Assembly: GCA_029225065.1 (NCBI GenBank)
Contig: JAQXVT010000048.1
Location: 1 to 64,000, forward strand
Source: Lachnospiraceae bacterium
GTDB lineage: Bacteria > Bacillota > Clostridia > Lachnospirales > Lachnospiraceae
Direction: 5' to 3'
Length of the DNA stretch: 64,000 nt
Numbering within the stretch: the stretch's first letter is position 1; each line of letters starts with the position of its first letter. Shown here piece by piece: positions 26,647 through 34,990 of the stretch. The notes under the pieces are model-generated. The model was not told where the DNA came from. It did not search any database and saw only the letters and a list, made by a program, of their open reading frames with translations. Made by a program: the position numbers and the translations under genes.

Positions 26647-27735
26647 TTATTTTTCTGTAACCGGAATAATCTGCAGTGTCTTATCGTAATGATTCAGTAT
26701 CTCGACTCCGTCTTCGGTTACAAGCACCAGATCCTCGATACGCACGCCCACGTCACCCGGGAGGTAGATGCCCGGTTCAATCGAGAACGTCATTCCCGGT
26801 TTTACGACTGCTTCATTTGCAGCGGATACATCTCCTTTTTCATGGACCTCCTGCCCGATAAAATGCCCAAGCCGATGTGTGAAATACGGTCCGTATCCGG
26901 CTTCCGTAATGACGGATCTGGCTGCATGGTCGATCTCACACAGCTTCACGCCCGGACGGATCATCGCCTCAGCCGCTGCCTGCGCACGCCGAACGGTCTC
27001 ATAGACTTTCTCATGCTCCGGGCTGACCTCTCCGTAGAAGAAAGTTCTCGTCATATCAGAACAGTAACCGTCCTTTTTGCATCCGACATCAAACAGCACA
27101 CAGTCACCTTTTTTCAGTACGGTGTGATCCGGACCGTGATGTCCGTTTGCTGCGTTTCCGCCAAAACCGACAAGCGGTTCGAACGAATGTCCCTGTGCTC
27201 CCAGCTTTTTGTAAATTGCTTCCATCTGCTCGGCAATCTCAAGTTCTGTCACGCCTTCATGAATCAGTTTTTTGAATTCCGCCATCGCTGCATCATTGAT
27301 TCTGGATGCTTCTCTCATTTTTTCCTGTTCTTCAGCGTCCTTGCGTGCACGGTTGTCATCCACACAATCGGATGCGTTTAAATATTTTGGTGCTGCATTC
27401 AGATCCAGCAGACGAATCAGGAAACGGGCTGCCATACATTTATCAATGCCAAGCGGACTTTCATGATCAACGTACTGATTCAGAAGTGCTGCGCCGTCCT
27501 CTCCGTCCGAGTACCACAGAATCTCCACACCGGATACGTCGTTTAAGGTAAACAGACGATTTGCCACAAGTTTATGGTTCCCATCTGTCCGAAGATAAAG
27601 TGCCCAGAAACGTTCAATCGGATCTTCATAATGAACCGCAAGGTACGCAATAGATACCGGATCCGTAATAATCAGCTGAGTCAGACCCGTCTCTTTCATT
27701 TTTTCCAAAACTCTGTTAATTCTTTCTGCCTTCAT
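26647..27735 (-). CDS. Xaa-Pro dipeptidase/aminopeptidase (M24 family)
   Basis: A 362-residue M24 metallopeptidase that removes residues from peptides with proline in the second position. After an N-terminal creatinase-like domain (about residues 1-135) come the metal ligands: Asp in LFDVGCKKDGYCSDMTRTF, His in HRLGHFIGQEVHE, Glu in SIEPGIYLPGD and Glu in RIEDLVLV. It lies 37 bases after metI, so it is probably cotranscribed with the methionine importer, perhaps to gain amino acids from peptides. The Shine-Dalgarno GGAGG is over 20 bases from the ATG, with a small GCTGC/GCGGC hairpin between that could bring them together. Confidence 0.88.
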   Translation of the reverse strand: MKAERINRVLEKMKETGLTQLIITDPVSIAYLAVHYEDPIERFWALYLRTDGNHKLVANRLFTLNDVSGVEILWYSDGEDGAALLNQYVDHESPLGIDKCMAARFLIRLLDLNAAPKYLNASDCVDDNRARKDAEEQEKMREASRINDAAMAEFKKLIHEGVTELEIAEQMEAIYKKLGAQGHSFEPLVGFGGNAANGHHGPDHTVLKKGDCVLFDVGCKKDGYCSDMTRTFFYGEVSPEHEKVYETVRRAQAAAEAMIRPGVKLCEIDHAARSVITEAGYGPYFTHRLGHFIGQEVHEKGDVSAANEAVVKPGMTFSIEPGIYLPGDVGVRIEDLVLVTEDGVEILNHYDKTLQIIPVTEK

Positions 27736-27772
27736 ATTTTTCTGCCGCTTTTTTGCAGCTCCTCCTTTTCTC

Positions 27773-28459
27773 TCAGGAACGTCTTCTGTCCAGCTTCTTG
27801 GACAGCATCATACCGATACTCTGCAGAATCTGCACCAGAAGCACCAGTACGATAATCGTAATAAACATCACATCGGTCTGATATCGGTAATAGCCGTACC
27901 GGATTGCGATATCGCCCAGTCCGCCGCCGCCGACTGCGCCGGCCATCGCCGAATAACCGAGAATTGTGCCGGTCGCGATTGTAACGCCGACCAATAAAGA
28001 GGTGCGCGCTTCAACCAGCAGGACACTCCAGATAATCCGACCGACACTCGCCCCCATCGACTGCGCTGCCTCGATGACACCGCGGTCTACCTCCTTTAAG
28101 GAGGATTCCACCATTCGCGCAATAAACGGAGCTGCCGCGATGGTCAGCGGAACGATGGTCGCTGTGGAACCGTAGCTTTTTCCGACAATCGCCTTCGTGA
28201 TCGGGATAACCAGAATCAGAAGGATCAGAAACGGAATACTGCGGGCGATATTGACTACTACATCGAGTATTTTGTAAATCACATCATACGCTCTCTGCGC
28301 GCCTTTGGAATGCGGGCGAATGCCTTCCTTGTCTGTTACCATCAGAAGAATTCCCATCGGCAGACCGAATAAATAGCCAAAAAATGTTGCAAACAGCGTC
28401 ATATACAGGGTATCTCTAGTGCCTTCCACCAGCATCTTTATCATTTCACTATCCAACAT
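27773..28459 (-). CDS. metI: Methionine ABC transporter permease
   Basis: A 228-residue membrane permease with about five spans. The coupling EAA loop (EAAQSMGASVGRIIWSVLL) is near residue 140 and GYSAMAGAVGGGGLGDIA near 180 is typical of MetI. The ATG at 28459 overlaps metN by 11 bases and follows its GGAGG; a longer frame to 28507 is rejected. It forms the membrane channel of the MetNIQ importer for methionine. Confidence 0.92.
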   Translation of the reverse strand: MLDSEMIKMLVEGTRDTLYMTLFATFFGYLFGLPMGILLMVTDKEGIRPHSKGAQRAYDVIYKILDVVVNIARSIPFLILLILVIPITKAIVGKSYGSTATIVPLTIAAAPFIARMVESSLKEVDRGVIEAAQSMGASVGRIIWSVLLVEARTSLLVGVTIATGTILGYSAMAGAVGGGGLGDIAIRYGYYRYQTDVMFITIIVLVLLVQILQSIGMMLSKKLDRRRS

Positions 28460-29459
28460 AATGATCGAGCACCTCCACGCCAAGATTTTTCTCTCTGAGA
28501 TCGGCAATCATCCGCTCCGCCGTCTCATTCATTTCCGGAAGCTGCAGAATCATTTCTCCCTCTGCATTTCCATCGATATTCCGCGTATTTGCATACAGAA
28601 TATTAACCGGTGTCTTATACTCGAGCACGAGATTTCCAATGACCGGCTCAAAGGAGGACTGGCCGGAAAATGTGATCCGGACGATCTTCTCGCCTTTCAT
28701 CCGTTCAATCTGCTCGGTGCCTGTGAGGATCAGCTTGCGCGCCGCCTCCGTCTTTGGAGCGCGGAACAGTTCCTGCACCGTACCGCTCTCGGCAAGCGTT
28801 CCATGATCCAGCACAGCGACATGGTGGCAGATTTCCTGCACAACTGCCATCTCATGTGTGATCACGACGATCGTAATGCCATACGCTTCATTGATGCTTT
28901 TAAGCAGACCGAGAATTGATTTCGTCGTCTGCGGGTCAAGAGCGCTCGTTGCCTCGTCACAAAGAAGAATCTTTGGATTGTTCGCAAGAACTCTCGCAAT
29001 TGCAACTCTCTGCTTCTGGCCTCCGGATAGCTGTGCCGGATAGGCGTTTGCCTTGTCCTCCAGTCCTACGGTCCGCAGAAGCTCCATCGCGCGTTCTTTC
29101 GCTTTTGATCCCTTTACGCCGGTAATTTTCATCGGAAAGCAGACGTTGTCGAGCACCGTCTTCTGCATCAGCAGATTGAAATGCTGAAAGATCATACCGA
29201 TGTCGCGGCGCATCAGGCGCAGTTCTTTATCGGATAATTTTGTCAGATTTTTGCCGTCTACAATCACATCGCCGGAGGTTGGCTGCTCCAGCAGGTTCAG
29301 GCAGCGCACCAGCGTACTTTTGCCTGCACCGGACAGACCGATGATTCCAAAGATATCACCACGTTCGATATCGAAGCTGATATCCTTTGCTGCATCGATC
29401 ACATTTCCCTTCACCTGGAAGGTCTTACATAGATGTTGTACCTGAATAATCGGATCCAT
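28449..29459 (-). CDS. metN: Methionine ABC transporter ATPase
   Basis: A 336-residue ABC ATPase with Walker A GLSGAGKST near residue 38, signature LSGGQKQRVAIARVL near 140 and Walker B ILLCDEATSALDP near 160. A C-terminal NIL domain (about 260-336) is the methionine-sensing domain that locks the transporter at high internal methionine. The start at 29459 follows AGGAG at eight bases; a longer frame on the same strand would overlap metQ in another phase and is not real. It lies 163 bases after metQ across a stem-loop. Confidence 0.94.
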   Translation of the reverse strand: MDPIIQVQHLCKTFQVKGNVIDAAKDISFDIERGDIFGIIGLSGAGKSTLVRCLNLLEQPTSGDVIVDGKNLTKLSDKELRLMRRDIGMIFQHFNLLMQKTVLDNVCFPMKITGVKGSKAKERAMELLRTVGLEDKANAYPAQLSGGQKQRVAIARVLANNPKILLCDEATSALDPQTTKSILGLLKSINEAYGITIVVITHEMAVVQEICHHVAVLDHGTLAESGTVQELFRAPKTEAARKLILTGTEQIERMKGEKIVRITFSGQSSFEPVIGNLVLEYKTPVNILYANTRNIDGNAEGEMILQLPEMNETAERMIADLREKNLGVEVLDHYVG

Positions 29460-29516
29460 ACTTTTTTCTCCTGTTATTTTTTCTGCTGTTATCTTACCTT
29501 TTTTTCTTTGCCATGT

Positions 29517-29541
29517 AAAGCAGATATTTACGATCTGCTCT
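29517..29541. repeat. Family A hairpin with compensated stem pair
   Basis: AAAGCAGAT (29517-29525), loop 29526-29532, ATCTGCTCT (29533-29541). The sixth pair is A-T here instead of the consensus G-C, with both sides changed. It lies between metQ and metN. Confidence 0.6.
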
Positions 29542-29566
29542 GACTGTCTGATGAAGCAATGCGAAA

Positions 29567-29606
29567 GAAACCGGTATACTCCGTCTGGCGGAAATATACC
29601 GGTTTC
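29567..29606 (-). terminator. Stem-loop between metQ and metN
   Basis: GAAACCGGTATA and TATACCGGTTTC form a perfect 12-base stem with a 16-base loop. It begins 17 bases past the metQ stop codon and is followed on the minus strand by TTTCGC. It resembles a weak terminator that would keep the binding protein more abundant than MetNI. Confidence 0.6.
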
Positions 29607-29622
29607 TGTAGTGAGCCTGTTA

Positions 29623-30507
29623 TTACTCGGTAACAGCTTCTGTTGCGGCTTCCGTAGCTGCCTCTGTTGCAGCTTCGGTGTCTGCCTCTGCAGCTCCGTC
29701 CTCAAACGGGATCACTGCTCCGTCGTAAGTCTCAGTGATGTAATTCTTGATCTCATCAGATTTCAGTACGGAGATCAGTGCGTTGGTCTTGTCGCTGTTC
29801 TCATTTCCTTCTTTTACTGCGATGACATTTACATATGTTTTTGCAGCCTCAGAGTCAGAAGTTTCATATGCGATCGCATCCTTTGCTACAGAGAAACCAG
29901 CCTGAAGTGCATAATTTCCATTTAATACGACAAATGCAACTTCATCTTTCACACGCGGTACCTGTGCAGCTTCCAGCTCCTGAATCTCTACATTGTACGG
30001 ATTTTCCTCGATGTCTTTTACTGTAGCGGTAAGTCCTGCGTCCTCTTTCAGCTTGATGACACCGTTTGCCTCGAGCAGCAGCAGTGCGCGCGCCTCGTTT
30101 GTCGTATCATTCGGAACTGCGATCGTATCACCATCCTCCAGCTCATCGAGTGTGCTCTTTGTTCCCGGATAAATTCCGAATGGCTCATAGTGGATGCCGC
30201 CTGCATTTACCAGATGTGTTCCCTGCTCCTCGTTGAAGTTCTCCAGATACGGGATATGCTGGAAGTAGTTTGCATCAAAGTCTCCGCTCTCTACTACCAG
30301 GTTCGGCTGAACGTAATCATCAAATACGGTAACCTCCAGATTCCAGCCCTGCTCCTCCAGAAGCGGCTTTGCCTGCTCCAGAATCTCTGCATGCGGTGTT
30401 GCAGATGCTGCTACGGTGATTGTCTTATCTTCCTCTGCGAATGCGCCAACGGAAAGTGCAGATACTGCAAGTGCCAGTGATAAACCAAAAGAAACTAACT
30501 TTTTCAT
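29623..30507 (-). CDS. metQ: Methionine-binding protein without lipobox, with TEA-type C-terminal tail
   Basis: A 294-residue NlpA/MetQ-type binding protein. Family segments include ATPHAEILEQAKPLLEEQG, YFQHIPYLENFN and the ligand-pocket region AVPNDTTNEARALLLLEANG. MetQ proteins of Gram-positive bacteria are normally lipoproteins. Here the signal peptide ends ALSVGAFAEE with no cysteine, so cleavage by signal peptidase I is expected. The protein ends in a tail of about 20 residues made of ADTEAATEAATEA-type repeats, like the spacer in the BMP lipoprotein. How it stays at the membrane is unclear. GGAGG lies eight bases before the ATG, and a strong promoter lies upstream. Confidence 0.88.
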   Translation of the reverse strand: MKKLVSFGLSLALAVSALSVGAFAEEDKTITVAASATPHAEILEQAKPLLEEQGWNLEVTVFDDYVQPNLVVESGDFDANYFQHIPYLENFNEEQGTHLVNAGGIHYEPFGIYPGTKSTLDELEDGDTIAVPNDTTNEARALLLLEANGVIKLKEDAGLTATVKDIEENPYNVEIQELEAAQVPRVKDEVAFVVLNGNYALQAGFSVAKDAIAYETSDSEAAKTYVNVIAVKEGNENSDKTNALISVLKSDEIKNYITETYDGAVIPFEDGAAEADTEAATEAATEAATEAVTE

Positions 30508-30561
30508 AATGAAATCCTCCTGTTCTCTTCTTCCTCGTATTTTCCTGAAACTCTATTGGAT

Positions 30562-30598
30562 TGGTATGAATAATACCAGACATCAAAGCGTTTGTCAA
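30562..30598 (-). promoter_or_regulatory. metQ promoter with palindromic candidate operator
   Basis: TTGACA (30598-30593) and TATTAT (30575-30570) with 17 bases between. A perfect TGGTAT-N5-ATACCA palindrome (30562-30578) covers the -10 box, where a bound repressor would block polymerase. No S-box riboswitch is visible in the leader of about 55 bases. Confidence 0.75.
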
Positions 30599-30692
30599 CG
30601 AATCTGAGGAAACTGGCTTATTGGAAAAAAGGCGGGTTCGTTATAGGTTTTATCTATAGCAGCCAACGGCTCTGCAAAAAAAGGTTGTTCCA

Positions 30693-31625
30693 TTATTTGC
30701 GTGAAAAATCCGGGGTACCCATTAAATCATAAGGCGTTATCTGATACACGTAATAATTCAGCCAGTTCGTATATAAATTGTTCGCATGCGAGCGCCATGT
30801 AAGAAGCGGCCGGTTTTCCGGATTATCGTCTGGATAATAGTTTTTTGGAAGATCAATCGGCAGATTTTTTGCCAGATCACGCTTATACTCTCCGTCCAGT
30901 GTGACACGGTCGTACTCCGGATGGCCCATCACAAAAATTTTTCTGCCATTCTCCGCCATCGCAAGAAACAGCCCGGCCTCCTTGGATTCTGCCAGTACAG
31001 TCAGTGCTTCTACTTTTCGGATCTCCTCCATCGGCACCTCCGTATGTCTGGAATGCGGCGCATAGAAAACATCATCAAATCCACGGACAAGCGGAATCTT
31101 TCGATTTAAGACGCGGTGTTCAAAGACTCCAAACATCTTGTGATCAAGAAGCCGTTTCTGAAGGCCGTAGTAATGGTACAGTCCGGCCTGTGCCGCCCAG
31201 CACAGATGGATCGTCGAAGTCACATGAGATTCTGCCCAGTCCATGATTTCCGTCAGTTCTTCCCAGTAGTCGACCTCTTCAAACTCCATCAGCTCCACCG
31301 GTGCACCGGTAATGATCATGCCGTCAAAGCGCCGCGAACAGATCTCGTTAAATTCTACATAAAATTTATTCAGATGGCTGCTGGATGTATTTTTTGATTC
31401 GTGCGATTTCACTTTTACGAAGGTCACATCGATCTGCAGCGGGGTATTGGAAAATGAACGAAGCAGCTGAAGCTCAGTTTCCTCCTTCAGCGGCATCAGA
31501 TTTAAAATTGCAATGTGGATAGGACGGATGTCCTGGTGCACGGCACGGTTTTCATCCATCACAAATATGTTTTCCCGTTCCAGGATTTCTCTGGCCGGGA
31601 GATCATTCTGTACTTTAATTGGCAT
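30693..31625 (-). CDS. metAA: Homoserine O-acetyltransferase (MetA family)
   Basis: A 310-residue MetA-family enzyme that acylates homoserine in the first committed step of methionine synthesis. The start at 31625 has GAGGAG upstream and gives the family numbering: Cys142 nucleophile in HLCWAAQAG, His in MGHPEYDR and Glu in the catalytic set. Residue 111, in ITGAPVE, is Glu. In studied MetA proteins Glu111 goes with acetyl-CoA use and Gly111 with succinyl-CoA, so acetyl transfer is predicted. The gene lies just upstream of the metQNI genes on the same strand, although metQ has its own promoter. A longer frame to 31712 crosses a repeat and is not used. Confidence 0.9.
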   Translation of the reverse strand: MPIKVQNDLPAREILERENIFVMDENRAVHQDIRPIHIAILNLMPLKEETELQLLRSFSNTPLQIDVTFVKVKSHESKNTSSSHLNKFYVEFNEICSRRFDGMIITGAPVELMEFEEVDYWEELTEIMDWAESHVTSTIHLCWAAQAGLYHYYGLQKRLLDHKMFGVFEHRVLNRKIPLVRGFDDVFYAPHSRHTEVPMEEIRKVEALTVLAESKEAGLFLAMAENGRKIFVMGHPEYDRVTLDGEYKRDLAKNLPIDLPKNYYPDDNPENRPLLTWRSHANNLYTNWLNYYVYQITPYDLMGTPDFSRK

Positions 31626-31681
31626 TGTGATATCTCCTCTGTGTTCTCTCGTTATTTTTTCTGTATTCTCTATCATATGGG

Positions 31682-31706
31682 AAAACGGACATTTGCAATC
31701 CATTTT
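31682..31706. repeat. Family A hairpin, variant subtype
   Basis: AAAACGGAC, loop ATTTGCA, ATCCATTTT, then CG. The same GGAC...ATCCATTTTCG form recurs at 44075-44101, suggesting a sub-family. It is in the metAA leader. Confidence 0.5.
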
Positions 31707-31740
31707 CGTCAATTGCAGAATACATTAATCAGTCCTCTTT

Positions 31741-33723
31741 TTACTCTGCTTCGGAAACGGAAGTCTCCCCTGCAAGCTCCAGAAAATCTTTCTCCGAAAG
31801 CAGCGGAATATTCAGCTCGCGTGCCTTTTTATTTTTGGAAGAGGTGGATTCTTTATCGTTATTAATCAGATAGTCCGTCTTTTTTGTGACGCTTCCGGTC
31901 ACTTTTCCGCCTCGCTCCTCAATATAATTTTTCAGCTCGCTGCGATTTGCAAAAAGAAACACGCTTCCGGTAATGACAAACGTCTTTCCGGCGAGTACGC
32001 TGCTGTTCTCATTTTCTTCCGGCTTTTCAATATCCAGTTCATAGAGCAGTGCCTCCAGCGCTGCCTCGTTCGCTTCTTCCGCAAAATAATTTACAACAGC
32101 TGCTGCAATCACCCCTCCGATTCCTTCAACTGAGGCAATCTCCTCCTCATTCGCCTCCTTAAGGCGTTTCAGGTCATAATCAAAGAATCGGCAGAGAAGC
32201 TTTGCATTGGCAGCTCCAATATTCGGAATACCAAGCGCGTAAATCACTCTCGGCAGCGTGGTCTTTCGTGAACGGTCAATACTTTCCATCAGGTTCTGGT
32301 AAGATTTTTCTCCAAAACCGTCCATGGCGACGATTTCTTCCTGATAATGATTCAGATGATAGATATCTGCAAAGGTATGGATATATCCATGCGCGATGAA
32401 TTTTTCCAACGTCGCTTCAGACAGTCCCTCGATATTCATGGCATCGCGGCTGACAAAAAGTGAGAAAGATTTGATCCGTCTTGCACTGCATCTGCTGTTT
32501 GTACAGTACAGCGTCTCCACATCATTCATTTGACGGATTTCTGTTTTTCCGCCGCAGGCAGGGCAATACTCCGGCACCGGTACACTTCCGCTTCCGGTCA
32601 GGTTTTCGGCGATCTGCGGAATGATCATGTTTGCCTTATAAACCGTGATGGTATCTCCGATTCCAAGACAAAGACTTTTCATAATACTTAAGTTGTGCAC
32701 GCTGGCACGGCTGACGGTTGTGCCCTCCAGCTCGACCGGATCAAATACGGCGATCGGATTGATCAGTCCCGTTCGCGACGGACTCCACTCGATCTCACGA
32801 AGGACCGTCTCTCTTACCTCATCCTGCCACTTGAATGCGATGGAGTTGCGCGGGAATTTTGCGGTGTGACCAAGCGATTCGCCGTACGCAATATCGTTAT
32901 ACGTGACGACCAGTCCGTCAGACGGCACATCATAGTGCTGAATCTTCTCCTCGAACCATGCAACGGTGGACGGAATTTCCTTTGCGGTCACTTTATGATA
33001 TTCTACCGTTTCAAAGCCCTGCTCCTTCATCCATTGAAACTGATTGCTGTGAAGATTTTTGAAATCCACCCCGTCTGCTTTCACAAGCGCAAACGCATAA
33101 AAACGCACGTGGCGCTTTGCAGTAATCTCATTGTTCAGCTGGCGGACGGAACCACTGCAGAGATTCCGTGGATTTTTATAACGTGTCTCTGCGTCAATAC
33201 TCTCCGCATTGATCTTTTCAAAATCAGAATACGTAATGACTGCTTCCCCGCGCAGGATCAATTCCCCCTGATAGGAAATATGCAGCGGAATATTCTGGAA
33301 CACGCGGGCGTTGTTTGTGATTACCTCTCCCACTTCTCCGTTTCCGCGCGTGACTGCCTTTTGCAGCGTCCCGTTTTCATATGTCAGTACGACCGTGAGT
33401 CCGTCCAGTTTCCAGGACATCAGCACTTCCTGCGTTCCGGCAAACGCAGCCAGTTCCTCCACACTCTTGGTCTTATCAAGGGAAAGCATCGGCGCTTCAT
33501 GACGCTCTTTTGGAAGCTGTTCCAGAGATTCATAGCCGACCGTAACCGTCGGGCTTCCCGAAAGCACGATGCCGGTCTCTTTTTCCAGTACCACAAGTTC
33601 ATCATAGAGCCGGTCGTATTCAAGATTACTCATAATCTCTTCATCCTTCTGATAATAGGCCTGCGAAGCCAGACGCAGCTGCTGCGTCAGTTCTTTCATT
33701 CGATCCATTGGATTCGTCATCAT
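31741..33723 (-). CDS. ligA: NAD-dependent DNA ligase
   Basis: A 660-residue LigA that seals nicks using NAD. The Ia domain (YYQKDEEIMSNLEYDRLYDEL, residues 23-43) binds the nicotinamide, the adenylated lysine is K105 in SWKLDG, an OB fold follows, then a four-Cys zinc finger (CPACGG and CTNSRCSARR), helix-hairpin-helix repeats and a C-terminal BRCT domain from about residue 575. All parts are intact. The ATG overlaps the stop codon of the pseudouridine synthase gene (ATGA), so translation is coupled. Confidence 0.96.
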   Translation of the reverse strand: MMTNPMDRMKELTQQLRLASQAYYQKDEEIMSNLEYDRLYDELVVLEKETGIVLSGSPTVTVGYESLEQLPKERHEAPMLSLDKTKSVEELAAFAGTQEVLMSWKLDGLTVVLTYENGTLQKAVTRGNGEVGEVITNNARVFQNIPLHISYQGELILRGEAVITYSDFEKINAESIDAETRYKNPRNLCSGSVRQLNNEITAKRHVRFYAFALVKADGVDFKNLHSNQFQWMKEQGFETVEYHKVTAKEIPSTVAWFEEKIQHYDVPSDGLVVTYNDIAYGESLGHTAKFPRNSIAFKWQDEVRETVLREIEWSPSRTGLINPIAVFDPVELEGTTVSRASVHNLSIMKSLCLGIGDTITVYKANMIIPQIAENLTGSGSVPVPEYCPACGGKTEIRQMNDVETLYCTNSRCSARRIKSFSLFVSRDAMNIEGLSEATLEKFIAHGYIHTFADIYHLNHYQEEIVAMDGFGEKSYQNLMESIDRSRKTTLPRVIYALGIPNIGAANAKLLCRFFDYDLKRLKEANEEEIASVEGIGGVIAAAVVNYFAEEANEAALEALLYELDIEKPEENENSSVLAGKTFVITGSVFLFANRSELKNYIEERGGKVTGSVTKKTDYLINNDKESTSSKNKKARELNIPLLSEKDFLELAGETSVSEAE

Positions 33724-34667
33724 CTCGGCTCCCTTCTCTTTTCCTGTTTTTTATTATTTTCCGGTTTGTTATTTTCAGTTCTGCTGTTTCTTTTTACTGT
33801 TGCCGCCTGAAACATCTCCTTTTTCCTATGCGATTTTCCTGTCAGCTCTTTCGCTTCCGAAAAAAATAAATTCCCTCGTTTCGGATTCTGGAAAGAAGGC
33901 ATATGCCTTTGATGCTCGCCCGGATTTGTAGAATCTTTCAGTGCTTTTAACAGTACGGTGTACTCCTCCTGCGTAACGTTTCGATAAACGCCAGACTCCA
34001 GGGAACCAAGTTCGATATTCATGATCCGAACCCGCTTCAGGGAAGTAACCTGACAGCCGCAGGCCGCGCACATCCGGCGAATCTGCCGGTTCAGACCCTG
34101 GGTGAGAATAATTCGAAAAGTAAATTCATCAACGGCAGATACCTTGCACGGTCTTGTCCGTACTTCCAGCTCTTTCAGGTACAGACCGCCGCTTATCTTC
34201 TTTAAAAACGCTTCTGTCACAGGCTTATCGATTGTGACAACATACTCTTTTTCATGATAATTCCCGGCGCGCATAATCTTATTCAGGATATCTCCGTTAT
34301 TTGTCATAAGAAGCAATCCTTCTGATTCCTTATCCAGCCGCCCGATTGAAAAAATCCTTTTTGGGTAGTTCATAAGATCGTAAATCGTCCGGTCTCCCCA
34401 GCGGGTGTCGGTCGTACAGACGATTCCGCGCGGCTTGTTGACTGCGAGCAGAATCATTTCCTCTTCCGGTGTGATGTTCTTTCCATCCACGCACACCTGC
34501 ATACCGGGTACAACCCGGCTGCCAAGTGTTGCTGGTTTTCCGTCAATCTGTACTCTTCCCTCTGTGATCAGCCGGTCTGCCTCCCGTCTGGAACAAACAC
34601 CGGCATCGCTGATATATTTATTGAGCCGGACATCCTCCGGCTGATTCTCTGACTGAAATTTTTGCAT
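33720..34667 (-). CDS. 23S rRNA pseudouridine synthase, RluF-like
   Basis: A 315-residue RsuA/RluB/RluE/RluF-family enzyme. An S4 RNA-binding domain (RLNKYISDAGVCSRREADRL, about 14-33) precedes the catalytic domain with the active Asp in GRLDKESEGLLLMTN (about 109-123). GLNRQIRRMCAACGCQV is closest to RluF, which modifies U2604 of 23S rRNA. After about residue 235 comes a basic, Lys/Arg/Asn-rich tail of some 80 residues without recognisable fold, probably RNA-binding. It overlaps ligA by four bases. Confidence 0.87.
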   Translation of the reverse strand: MQKFQSENQPEDVRLNKYISDAGVCSRREADRLITEGRVQIDGKPATLGSRVVPGMQVCVDGKNITPEEEMILLAVNKPRGIVCTTDTRWGDRTIYDLMNYPKRIFSIGRLDKESEGLLLMTNNGDILNKIMRAGNYHEKEYVVTIDKPVTEAFLKKISGGLYLKELEVRTRPCKVSAVDEFTFRIILTQGLNRQIRRMCAACGCQVTSLKRVRIMNIELGSLESGVYRNVTQEEYTVLLKALKDSTNPGEHQRHMPSFQNPKRGNLFFSEAKELTGKSHRKKEMFQAATVKRNSRTENNKPENNKKQEKRREPR

Positions 34668-34698
34668 GTTCTTACCCTTTTCTTTTTATATGATGCAA

Positions 34699-34802
34699 AT
34701 ATTTAACCGAGTCAGGCAAGTCCTTTGCGGGGTTGCGAGGAGCAATAAGCAGTAGATGGGGACTTACTTGTATCATAAGTGAAATAAACTCACTTGTGAT
34801 AC
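34699..34802. repeat. Composite dispersed repeat (tail module, reverse orientation)
   Basis: AACCGAGTCAGGCAAGTC (34706-34723) is the reverse complement of the tail seen at 26617 and 48240, GAGCAATAAGC matches the middle module at 48209-48219 in reverse, and GGGGACTTAC recurs at 22139 in reverse. A 13-base hairpin, GTATCATAAGTGA with TCACTTGTGATAC (34770-34802), follows with one wobble. The surrounding 34668-34914 has no gene. Confidence 0.6.
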
Positions 34803-34914
34803 AGGTTATGAAATATCACAAGGCGGGAACCGCTTGCGGAACTTCCAAAGAAATATGTATGCCTGTCTCGGACAAAGTCTGTTTGTTATTTTATCACATT
34901 CCAAAATAATGCAC

Positions 34915-34949
34915 AAGAAAAAACAGGCTGCTGCATCTGCAGCAACCTG
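34915..34949 (-). terminator. Terminator after the SH3b gene
   Basis: CAGGTTGCTGCA and TGCAGCAGCCTG pair on the minus strand with one wobble and a two-base loop, followed by TTTTTTCTTG. Strong intrinsic form. Confidence 0.85.
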
Positions 34950-34990
34950 CACTTTGTATTGTTTAAAACCAGGTAAAATTTATCAAATTT

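Noticed and set aside
28449-29705. A longer metN with about 80 extra N-terminal residues
   Set aside because: The extension overlaps the metQ C-terminal coding region in another phase and crosses two hairpins; the proper start with AGGAG is at 29459.
30508-30692. S-box (SAM) riboswitch upstream of metQ
   Set aside because: The promoter leaves only about 55 leader bases and none of the S-box core words are present.
32695-33810. A 371-codon plus-strand open frame antisense to ligA
   Set aside because: ligA is complete here; the frame has no start signal or homology.
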